A DNA stretch of 28,961 bases from SMWD01 sp964629475. Its GTDB lineage: Bacteria; Pseudomonadota; Gammaproteobacteria; Steroidobacterales; GCA-2729495. The stretch spans positions 1-28,961 of the forward strand of contig CAZVQW010000027.1 in NCBI GenBank assembly GCA_964629475.1, given 5' to 3'. Under the pieces are notes generated by a model. The model saw only the letters and a list, made by a program, of their open reading frames with translations. It had not been told where the DNA came from and did not search any database. A program made the translations under genes and the position numbers. This document shows, one piece after another, positions 1 through 6,832 of the stretch (position 1 is its first letter; each line of letters begins with the position of its first letter).

Positions 1-1
1 G

Positions 2-433
2 CAGCGGCTGGTTAACGCCCGCTTTCGAGCCATGGTCAGCCATTTTCTCTATGAAGCGGAATTCTGTAACCCGGCCGCCGGCTGGGAGAAGGGCCAGGTG
101 GAGAAGAACGTCCGTGATGCCCGGCATCGATTGTTACACGATGCTCCGGCCTTTGCCGATCTGGCCGCACTGAACGATTGGCTGGAACAACGTTGCCAGG
201 CACTGTGGGCCGAGATCGGCCACCCTGAACAGGGTAACCGCACCGTTGCCGAGGTGTTTGATGACGAACGCGGCGCACTGATGGCAGTGCCGCCGCCATT
301 CGACGGGTTTGTTGAATACACCAAGCGCGTGTCACCGACTTGCCTGATTGTTTTCGAACGCAACCGCTACAGCGTGCCAGCCGCCTTCGCGAACCGGGCT
401 GTGAGCCTGCGCGTTTACGCCGCTCGACTGTAG
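2..433 (+). pseudogene. istA: IS21-family transposase IstA, C-terminal fragment (partial, truncated)
   Basis: The reading frame is already open at the left edge (it begins QRLVNARFRAMVSHF) and ends at a TAG at 431-433. The text around residues WEKGQVEKNVRDARHRL, the WLEQRC segment and NRYSVPAAFANR is typical of the region after the catalytic core in IS21-type IstA transposases, which cut and join IS ends. The family normally continues past the VYAxRL segment for another hundred or so residues and is followed by the ATPase gene istB. Here the frame stops straight after VYAARL and no istB follows, so the gene is broken on its right side. Its left part lies outside the window. The break coincides with the start of a 10-bp inverted repeat at 433. 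The family call is confident; the exact breakpoint is inferred from memory of homologues. Confidence 0.85.
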
Positions 434-584
434 ATTTGCATCGAAGTTTGATCCAATTTAACAATTTTTCGCAGCGATATCTGACCCGTCTTAAGCAGTG
501 CAAGTTATTGAAACGTGGGCAGCTATTAATCAGATCGCGGGTCAATTCTCAAATGCAAAACAGGGTCAATCGGAGATGCAAATC
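433..584. repeat. ~152 bp segment bounded by 10-bp inverted repeats, between two broken mobile genes
   Basis: GATTTGCATC at 433-442 and its exact reverse complement GATGCAAATC at 575-584 bound this stretch. The similarity continues inward more loosely: both arms have a TTGA-CC-TTT pattern just inside, when read from the end. The right part also holds two GGGTCAAT-type words (548-555 and 563-570). The left arm begins where IstA homology stops, and the right arm ends where integrase homology starts. It could be a small non-autonomous element or fused IS21-type ends left after deletion of the IS body. No gene is visible in it. Confidence 0.5.
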
Positions 585-816
585 AACACTGAAACATACC
601 TTCGGGCGCAGGCTACGAGCCGCCGGCGTACCGGTTGAAACACGAAAAGTACTTCTCGGCCATCGGAATGGCGACATCACAACACACTACTCCGCCCCCG
701 AACTGGAGGAACTCCTGGAGGCGGTCAACAGGGTATGCGACAGCAAGTCCGGCAAAACTCCGGCACTGGTTGTGCTGAAACGGAAAGCGGCAGCCGCTGA
801 CACGGTAACCGCTTGA
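585..816 (+). pseudogene. Tyrosine recombinase/integrase, C-terminal fragment
   Basis: The frame encodes LKHTFGRRLRAAGVPVETRK, then a LLGHRNGDITTHYS segment and ELEELLEAVNRV. This matches the end of the catalytic domain of phage-type integrases: an H-x-x-R box (here HTFGRR), the LLGH box and the nucleophile tyrosine in THYS. Everything N-terminal is missing, including the first catalytic arginine and the arm- and core-binding domains, so it cannot be active. The frame extends upstream only through unrelated sequence. It ends 15 bp before the encoded CCA end of tRNA-Arg, the usual place for an integrase of an island that entered at a tRNA 3' end. It is probably what remains after deletion and IS insertion in such an island. 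Confidence 0.8.
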
Positions 817-831
817 TTAATTTAGATTAAA

Positions 832-908
832 TGGCGCGCCCGGAGAGATTCGAACTCCCGACCACCTGGTTCGAAGCCAGGTACTCTATCCAGCTGAGCT
901 ACGGGCGC
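832..908 (-). tRNA. tRNA-Arg (anticodon TCG)
   Basis: Read on the minus strand, a 77-nt cloverleaf folds. The acceptor arms are GCGCCCG and CGGGCGC. The anticodon stem CCTGG/CCAGG closes the loop CTTCGAA, giving anticodon TCG (reads CGA). The T arm has the TTCGAAT loop, with one G-T pair in its stem. The discriminator is G and CCA is encoded (832-834). An integrase remnant lies just beyond its 3' end, and the GST-like gene stops 44 bp upstream of its 5' end. Confidence 0.96.
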
Positions 909-952
909 GTTGTATGGGAAAGCAACATGATAACCGGCAATAAGATAACAGG

Positions 953-1630
953 TCAGGTTTTCTGGCCGCTGAGCATCGGACCCATGGCCTGCAGAAATTT
1001 CTCGATCGCCACATCGTATTCATCGAGCGAGGACTTGCAGATCTCATTATCCTGAATAGCCTGCCACCAGGTCGCGATACGGCCATCGCCTTCGGTCGGA
1101 TCATCGATCTCGGCAAACACCGGAAACACAGCTTTTTTCAGCAGCGTCATGTAGGGCGCCAGGACGCAGTCGCCAAGCGTCGGTTCGGCGCCGGCACAGA
1201 ACGGGCCGTCGCCCATGAAATGTTCGACATAACCGAATGCTTTGGCAACATCCGCCGCCGTGGTATCGACCGTCTCCTGGTCGCGATTCGCCGGGTTCAT
1301 CTGCCGGAACAACGTACCCGTGTGCGAAGAGACGTAGAGATCGGTGATGCGCGCAATCAAGCGTGACGTCGCGCGACCCATCGGGTCTGCCGGCAGACCC
1401 GATGGGTCGGGATGGGCATCCTCGATGTATTCGCAAATCACTTCGGATTCGGCAAGGCATTGATCGCCGACGACCAGCGACGGAATTTTGCCGATCGGGT
1501 TAAATACCTTGTACTCGTCGGACCGCGGCCCGCCCGGAGCCGGTTCCACGGGCAAATCAACGCCCTTGATGCGGGCGAACATCAAGACACGCATGGCATA
1601 GGGCGAGGCAATTGAGCCGAGCATTTTCAT
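953..1630 (-). CDS. Glutathione S-transferase family protein
   Basis: A 225-residue protein with the two-domain GST layout: an N-terminal thioredoxin-like half with SPYAMRVLMFARIKGVD, the conserved cis-proline context GKIPSLVV (about residues 48-55) and the ES box (LAESEVICEYIE), then a helical C-terminal half containing LGDCVLAPYM. GSTs conjugate or reduce substrates with glutathione in the cytoplasm; the substrate here cannot be read from sequence. The ATG at 1630 is preceded by AAAGGA at good spacing. It follows nosY by 75 bp on the same strand, so it may be co-transcribed with the nos operon, but a direct role in N2O reduction is not established. A weak hairpin (1652-1675, GGTATC/GATACC) lies in the gap. 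Confidence 0.85.
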   Translation of the reverse strand: MKMLGSIASPYAMRVLMFARIKGVDLPVEPAPGGPRSDEYKVFNPIGKIPSLVVGDQCLAESEVICEYIEDAHPDPSGLPADPMGRATSRLIARITDLYVSSHTGTLFRQMNPANRDQETVDTTAADVAKAFGYVEHFMGDGPFCAGAEPTLGDCVLAPYMTLLKKAVFPVFAEIDDPTEGDGRIATWWQAIQDNEICKSSLDEYDVAIEKFLQAMGPMLSGQKT

Positions 1631-1705
1631 TGCTGGTCCTTTGTTCGAGTTGGTATCACGGCATGTTCCGATACCTAGGCAAGCCGCGTCAACCGTTTTT
1701 TAGCT

Positions 1706-2545
1706 TCAAAGCTCGCGGCGGTGAAAACGGGCAATCGTCAGCAGGAATGGAATAACGGCCCACAGCAGCAGAGCCACGAGCGGCGCCACCAATCCGGACT
1801 CAAAGCCCGCACCGACATCGGTTGCACCAACCAGGCGCCCGACCTCCTCGAACCCGGTGAAGTTAAACAGCCGATAAGCATCGGCCGGATTGGCCAGCAT
1901 GAGTGCTGAAAATAATCCTTCACTGATGTATTGACCGTCATCGATGATCAGCGCGGACAGCAGACCAAGGTCATATAACACCACCAGCAGCAGCCAGACA
2001 CCAACCGCTGCACCAACTGCAACGGCCCGTTCACGTACCAGTGAACTGATCAGGTAGCCGATATTGAGAAATATGCAGCCGAGTAGCAGCGAACTGGCCA
2101 TCATGGCGGAGTAAGCCTGCCAGCCGGTCGTACTGCCGTCACCCATAATAATCAGAATACCCAACGTGCCGCCATAGCCGACCAGAATCGCCACCAGAAG
2201 AATGGCCGTATGGCCCAGAAACTTGCCGAATATGATCTGCCAGCGGGCTACCGGATAAGTCAGCAGCAACAACATGGTGCCGTGCTCGAACTCTCCGACC
2301 AGGGCATCGAAAGACAGCATCAATGCGATCAGGGGCAGAACGTACATGCTCAGGCTGGTCAGACTGACAACACTGATCTCCAGTGCGCCGACCTTGATCT
2401 CACCGGTTGGTGCGGAACCCAGAAAACTCAGTGCCAGGGCCAGCGTGCCCAGCAGCAGGATGGTCGAAGCAACCCAGCGATTGCGCAAGCCGTCACGAAT
2501 CTCTCTTGAGGCGAGTATCGATATCGTCTGCGGCAATCGAATCAT
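1706..2545 (-). CDS. nosY: NosY, ABC transporter permease of the nitrous oxide reductase maturation system
   Basis: A 279-residue integral membrane protein with about six hydrophobic segments and the FDALVGEFEHGTMLLLLTYP region typical of ABC-2-type permeases. NosY forms the membrane part of the NosDFY complex, which supports assembly of the copper site of NosZ; the transported species is debated in the literature. Its ATG overlaps the nosF stop in an ATGA arrangement (2542-2545), showing tight translational coupling. It is the last recognisable nos gene here. nosL, the copper chaperone usually found next, is missing and a GST-like gene follows instead. Assignment rests on the fold and the operon order. 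Confidence 0.93.
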   Translation of the reverse strand: MIRLPQTISILASREIRDGLRNRWVASTILLLGTLALALSFLGSAPTGEIKVGALEISVVSLTSLSMYVLPLIALMLSFDALVGEFEHGTMLLLLTYPVARWQIIFGKFLGHTAILLVAILVGYGGTLGILIIMGDGSTTGWQAYSAMMASSLLLGCIFLNIGYLISSLVRERAVAVGAAVGVWLLLVVLYDLGLLSALIIDDGQYISEGLFSALMLANPADAYRLFNFTGFEEVGRLVGATDVGAGFESGLVAPLVALLLWAVIPFLLTIARFHRREL

Positions 2546-3471
2546 GTCTGCTGCTCGCTCATAAAGTGCAGGTAAATCTCATCGAGCCGCGGTGCATCCA
2601 TTGTGACATCCAGTACGACATCACCAAGTTCGGTGACATGGCGTAGCAACGACATTTTTTCATCCTCCGGACAAAGCAGATCGATACCGTGATCATCGAC
2701 CTTGTCGATCCGGGTGTGTGCCTCGAGCTGGCGCACGACACCAGCCACACTTTCCGAATTAACGGCCAACCGGGTGCGCACCGGCAAATTGACCTGTCTG
2801 CCGAGATCAAGAAGACTGCCGCAGGCCATTAATCTGCCTTGTTTCACGACAGCGATCCGGTCAGCCTGTGCTTCTATTTCGCTCAGGGCATGTGATGAAA
2901 TCACGACGGTCGTACCACTCGAACGCAGATCGTCGATAATTCGGTAGAAATCACGACGCAATAGTGGATCGAGCCCTGTCGTGGGTTCATCGAGAAACAG
3001 CAACTGCGGTGTGCCGAGAATTGCCTGAGCCAGCCCCAATCGCTGGCGCATCCCTTTGGAGTAGGTATTCAAGCGTCTTGTAGCCGCCTCATGTAAGCCA
3101 ACCTGCTCCAGGCGCCAGCCGATCTCGGCACGGGGTATTCTCTTCAGACGCGCGTAATAGCCGAGTAATTCCAGACCCGTCATGTGCGGATAGAAAGACA
3201 CGCTTTCAGGCAGGTAACCCATGTCCTGACGTCGAGCGACAAACGATCTACTGGCCGGATCTTCGCCCAGCACCATCACCTGGCCGGCGCTGGGCCGTGC
3301 CAGGCCCAACATGAGTTTCAGCAGAGTCGTTTTGCCGGCACCGTTGTGCCCAACCAGGACGAAACACTCGCCGCGATCAACCTGCAGATCAATGCCATCA
3401 ACAACTACGGCCTGGTCGTAGCATTTATCGACCGCCTTCAGTTCAATGGCATGCAGTGCATTCACCGGCAT
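2542..3471 (-). CDS. nosF: NosF, ABC transporter ATPase of the nitrous oxide reductase maturation system
   Basis: A 309-residue ABC ATPase. Walker A is GHNGAGKTT (residues 41-49), the signature is YSKGMRQRLG (137-146), Walker B is LLFLDE (157-162) followed by the D-loop GLDP, and the switch histidine lies in VISSHALSE. A C-terminal extension of about 90 residues follows the nucleotide-binding domain, as in NosF proteins. It powers NosY and acts at the cytoplasmic face of the inner membrane. The start ATG at 3471 lies 4 nt after the nosD stop, and the stop overlaps nosY by 4 nt, so nosDFY reads as one translational unit. Confidence 0.95.
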   Translation of the reverse strand: MPVNALHAIELKAVDKCYDQAVVVDGIDLQVDRGECFVLVGHNGAGKTTLLKLMLGLARPSAGQVMVLGEDPASRSFVARRQDMGYLPESVSFYPHMTGLELLGYYARLKRIPRAEIGWRLEQVGLHEAATRRLNTYSKGMRQRLGLAQAILGTPQLLFLDEPTTGLDPLLRRDFYRIIDDLRSSGTTVVISSHALSEIEAQADRIAVVKQGRLMACGSLLDLGRQVNLPVRTRLAVNSESVAGVVRQLEAHTRIDKVDDHGIDLLCPEDEKMSLLRHVTELGDVVLDVTMDAPRLDEIYLHFMSEQQT

Positions 3472-3475
3472 CTCG

Positions 3476-4801
3476 TCAACTGTCCCGGTGCGGCGGCACC
3501 ATCAACGGAGCACTGTCCCGCACACCGCCGGGATGCAGCGTAGGAAACTCCGATTGCGCCCATTGCAGGATCTGCATGACCGGGCTACCGAGCAGCCACC
3601 GGGCAGCCGGATATTGCCAGACAATCTGATCGACCAGGCTGTTAGGCCGGTAGGCTCGATCCGAAATACCATCACCATTAAGATCGAAGGCAGGATTGTC
3701 ACTCCAGTAATTTCCGCGGCCGTCGCGCGACCATTCGATATGCCGTGTACCCACATACTTGACCTGGGTTCGGTTGCCAATGAACGCGTTGGCAAATATC
3801 TCGTTACCCTCCGAGCCTGCGGTGAATTGAATCCCTATGTCACATGACTCGAAGAGATTTTTGCTGAAGGTATTCATATTCGCGTTATAGATGAAGACAC
3901 ATTTCTCTACCCCACCTGACACGTGGTTGTCCTGCAACACAGAACTGTTGACGAAGTTGAGGAATAACCCGCGGTCACGGTCTCCATCCGATCGGTTTCC
4001 AATCACGGTCAGGCGATCGGAAAACATCAATGCCCAGGCCGAGTGATTTCGTGTCGAGGTATTACCGATGACCTCACTGTCATGGGTATACATATAGTGG
4101 ATCGCGAAACGCATATCCCGGAAATGGTTATTGCGGAATATATTGTGATGGCTGGTGGTCACGAAGATCCCGTCGCGACCATAGCGGATATCATTATCCT
4201 CGATCCGTGAACCCGGGCTGTTCCACAGGTAAATACCATTTCCGCGGTCATTCATACGATGATGCTGACTACCGATGACGACATTCGACCGCACAACTGC
4301 ATCTTCGGGGCCTTTCAGGTATACGCCGATCAGATTCGCTGCAAAATGGTTATTTTCAATCAATACGCGGTCGCCCAGCTCGGTCACAAAAATGCCGCTA
4401 TCTTCGGCCTCAAGGCCGGCGCCGGAGTTGCGCAGCGTGACCCCGCGAATTACGACATCGGGTGCATGGACCTGGACGACATGACCTTTGCCCTCACCAT
4501 CGAGCACGCTGCCAGGCTGCCCGACTACAGATAGTGAGCGCTCGATGATCAGCTCGCCGGTATAGACACCACTCCGCAGTGCAAGCGTGTCACCGGAGTC
4601 AGCAACATCGGCCGCTGCCTGCAGCGTGCCGTCCCCGGGCGGCACCGGCACGATCGCCGCCGCAACAGGCAATGACAGTGCCGGGATGAGCAGACACAAC
4701 CCGACGGCCAGCCACCGGCCGACCGTCGAGCGTACCCGATTTATCTTCTCTGACACACTATCGCCCGGGCAATCTATTACCCGGGTACACTTTCCTGGCA
4801 A
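3476..4801 (-). CDS. nosD: NosD, periplasmic copper-site assembly protein
   Basis: NosD-family protein built of parallel beta-helix (CASH) repeats. Repeated short N-x-F/I motifs such as LIENNHFAANLIG, RIEDNDIRYGRDG and NIFRNNHF run from about residue 70 to 350. A signal peptide lies at about residues 28-49 (RWLAVGLCLLIPALSLPVAAA). NosD works with NosF and NosY in maturing the copper centre of NosZ in the periplasm. The longest frame starts with TTG at 4801, 8 bp after the nosZ stop. An in-frame GTG at 4756 would give a shorter, more usual signal-peptide n-region, and no ATG exists before the domain, so the start is uncertain. The gene sits in the standard order between nosZ and nosF. Confidence 0.94.
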   Translation of the reverse strand: MPGKCTRVIDCPGDSVSEKINRVRSTVGRWLAVGLCLLIPALSLPVAAAIVPVPPGDGTLQAAADVADSGDTLALRSGVYTGELIIERSLSVVGQPGSVLDGEGKGHVVQVHAPDVVIRGVTLRNSGAGLEAEDSGIFVTELGDRVLIENNHFAANLIGVYLKGPEDAVVRSNVVIGSQHHRMNDRGNGIYLWNSPGSRIEDNDIRYGRDGIFVTTSHHNIFRNNHFRDMRFAIHYMYTHDSEVIGNTSTRNHSAWALMFSDRLTVIGNRSDGDRDRGLFLNFVNSSVLQDNHVSGGVEKCVFIYNANMNTFSKNLFESCDIGIQFTAGSEGNEIFANAFIGNRTQVKYVGTRHIEWSRDGRGNYWSDNPAFDLNGDGISDRAYRPNSLVDQIVWQYPAARWLLGSPVMQILQWAQSEFPTLHPGGVRDSAPLMVPPHRDS

Positions 4802-4809
4802 ACCGTCAC

Positions 4810-6723
4810 CTAGGCTGGTTCAACCAGCATGCGTCCGCGCATCTCCATGTGCAGCGCATGACAGAACCACTGACAGTAGAACCAGTGCACGCCCGGTCGG
4901 TCCGCCGTAAAGGTGACCGAAGAGGTCGCCTGGGGGCCGACCTCCATGGCAACGCCATAGTTCGCGATCGTCAGGCCATGCGTCAGGTCGTCGACCTGAT
5001 CGTTGTTGCTGACATACAGCGTCACCTCATCGCCCTGTTTTACGGTGAACTTCTCCATGCTGAAGTTAGGCGCTACCGACCACATGTAAACACGCACCTT
5101 GTTACCGTCCCGAATGATTTTTGAGTCGGTATACAGATTGACACCATCCTTGCTGGCCTGCGCCGTAGCCTCGGCCCATATCGGATCATCCTTCGTCCAG
5201 AGCGAGTTAGGATTGACGATGTCAGCACGAACGATGATGCAATCATGCGGTTCAGCGAAAGTCGGACCGTCATGCACCACCTCCATTTTTGTACCGCTGA
5301 TGTCGATGAGCTGCTCATTCTCCGGCTTCAGCGGACCGACGTTGATATAACGATCCTTGGAGAACTTGTTGAGCGACACCAGCCACTTGCCATCGGCCTC
5401 CTTGGTCTCGCCCATGGAACTGTGGTTGTGACCCGGCTGGTACTGCACATCGACCTTATCGATGATGGGATCGACCTCTTTACCGTTATAGGCATCGATT
5501 GCCTTCTGGATATTCCAGCTGACCACCTGACTGTCCAGAAATAGTGTCGTAAAGGCATTGCCCTTGCCATCGAAGGCCGTATGCAACGGCCCCAATCCCA
5601 GTTGTGGTTCGGCGACGATCGCATCACGCGGCTCGATCTTGTCTTTGAACAGGTCCGGCAGGCGAGTGACGTCGATGACCGAGACAGTTGGCGACAATTT
5701 ACCGTTAATGACGACATGACGACCATCCGGGGCCGTATTGCAACCATGCGGGCTATTCGGAATGGGAATATAGCGCGTGTACTTCGAACCTTTACGGCCA
5801 TCAAGTACCGGTACTCCACCAAGCTTCTTGAAATCGCCCGCCTTGACGCCGGCCTCGATTTGCTTGATATCAAAAACTACGGCCCAATCCCGTTCATTCT
5901 TCATCATGCCGGCCAGGTTGACGGCTTCTTCACTGTTGTAACAGGTGGAGAAGGCATACAGGCCCTGATAGTCCGCATCGCAGTTGTCGAGATTGCCGTC
6001 GACCATGACCTGCCAGGCGACTTCCATGCTGTCGCCATCGAGTGCCGTGAAAATGGCGTGGTATTTCTCAGGCTCATCCAGGATGCTGCCGTCATTCGGA
6101 ATCGGCACACGATGTTCACCATTGGCAAAGACATAACCGGTCCGCGGATACTTCTGCGGCCGCAAACCATGAATATCCGATGCATTGGGTATTTCAGTAA
6201 TCTTGTCGCACTTCATGACATCGCAACGCACCCGTGCCACTCGTGTATTGGCCTTGTCATTCATGAACAGGTAACGGCCGTCATAGGTGCCATCGGTAAA
6301 CGACATGTGCGGGTGATGCAGGTCACCGTTCAACCAGACATCGCCATGCTTGTCGAGATACTCGCGGGTTTCGGGGGTTAACCCGTCGCGGAGGATCTTC
6401 TTACTCTCGTTGGTACTGCCCCATCCGGTTGCACTGCAATGGTTAAAGACCGGTACGCGCATCAACTCGCGCATGGAAGGCAAGCCCAGGATGCGCATCT
6501 CACCGGCCTGGCCGCTGCTCCAGAATCCGTAGTATTCGTCCAGATCCCCCGGGGCAACATTGGATTTGCCGGAGGCCGCCGCCTGAGCCGACGTTGGCGT
6601 CAGCAGGGAACCGCCCGCCAATCCGGCTAGACTACCGGCGCCCGTAAGCGCTGCGACTTTTGCTGATCCCCCCAGCAAGTCACGTCGAGTTATCTCGTTT
6701 TTGTCTGATTTATCGTCTTTCAT
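4810..6723 (-). CDS. nosZ: NosZ, TAT-exported nitrous oxide reductase (clade I type)
   Basis: Nitrous oxide reductase reduces N2O to N2 in the periplasm, the last step of denitrification. The 637-residue protein starts with a twin-arginine signal (TRRDLL, R13/R14, then a hydrophobic stretch to about residue 50), which fits the TAT-exported clade I enzymes. The seven histidines expected for the CuZ cluster are visible in DLHH (135, 136), DIHG (185), SPHG (326), PLHT (381), GHNH (432 or 434) and EPHD (493). The C-terminal cupredoxin domain has the CuA ligands H582 and C617-x3-C621-x3-H625-x2-M628. Nothing essential is missing. The ATG at 6723 has AAGAGGA at good spacing. nosR lies 109 bp upstream and nosD begins 8 bp downstream. 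Confidence 0.98.
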   Translation of the reverse strand: MKDDKSDKNEITRRDLLGGSAKVAALTGAGSLAGLAGGSLLTPTSAQAAASGKSNVAPGDLDEYYGFWSSGQAGEMRILGLPSMRELMRVPVFNHCSATGWGSTNESKKILRDGLTPETREYLDKHGDVWLNGDLHHPHMSFTDGTYDGRYLFMNDKANTRVARVRCDVMKCDKITEIPNASDIHGLRPQKYPRTGYVFANGEHRVPIPNDGSILDEPEKYHAIFTALDGDSMEVAWQVMVDGNLDNCDADYQGLYAFSTCYNSEEAVNLAGMMKNERDWAVVFDIKQIEAGVKAGDFKKLGGVPVLDGRKGSKYTRYIPIPNSPHGCNTAPDGRHVVINGKLSPTVSVIDVTRLPDLFKDKIEPRDAIVAEPQLGLGPLHTAFDGKGNAFTTLFLDSQVVSWNIQKAIDAYNGKEVDPIIDKVDVQYQPGHNHSSMGETKEADGKWLVSLNKFSKDRYINVGPLKPENEQLIDISGTKMEVVHDGPTFAEPHDCIIVRADIVNPNSLWTKDDPIWAEATAQASKDGVNLYTDSKIIRDGNKVRVYMWSVAPNFSMEKFTVKQGDEVTLYVSNNDQVDDLTHGLTIANYGVAMEVGPQATSSVTFTADRPGVHWFYCQWFCHALHMEMRGRMLVEPA

Positions 6724-6762
6724 CGCTGCTGTCCTCTTTGGTTGTTATCTCGCCCTGTGGCG

Positions 6763-6790
6763 AAAAAAAATCCAATGCCCCAATCAGGGG
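6763..6790 (-). promoter_or_regulatory. Possible attenuator-like hairpin and T8 tract in the nosR-nosZ gap
   Basis: Read towards nosZ, the gap holds a hairpin CCCC-TGATT-GGGG (6790-6778), seven bases, then a run of eight T (6770-6763). A second small hairpin, TCGCC/GGCGA (6750-6763), follows before the nosZ ribosome site. The T run is too far from the first stem for a textbook terminator. It might reduce read-through from nosR or protect a processed nosZ mRNA end. Function is inferred only. Confidence 0.3.
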
Positions 6791-6832
6791 TCTAGTTTAC
6801 GCTCCGTAGCTCGATTATGCGCAAGCCATAAG

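Noticed and set aside
340..584. Longer integrase gene starting at 340
   Set aside because: The upstream part of that frame overlaps the transposase in another frame and shows no integrase features; only 585-816 has homology.
6811..6824. FNR/DNR-like half match upstream of nosZ (TTGCG-N4-ATCGA on the minus strand)
   Set aside because: Only 7 of 10 consensus positions match and no good -10 hexamer lies at the required distance; it could easily arise by chance.
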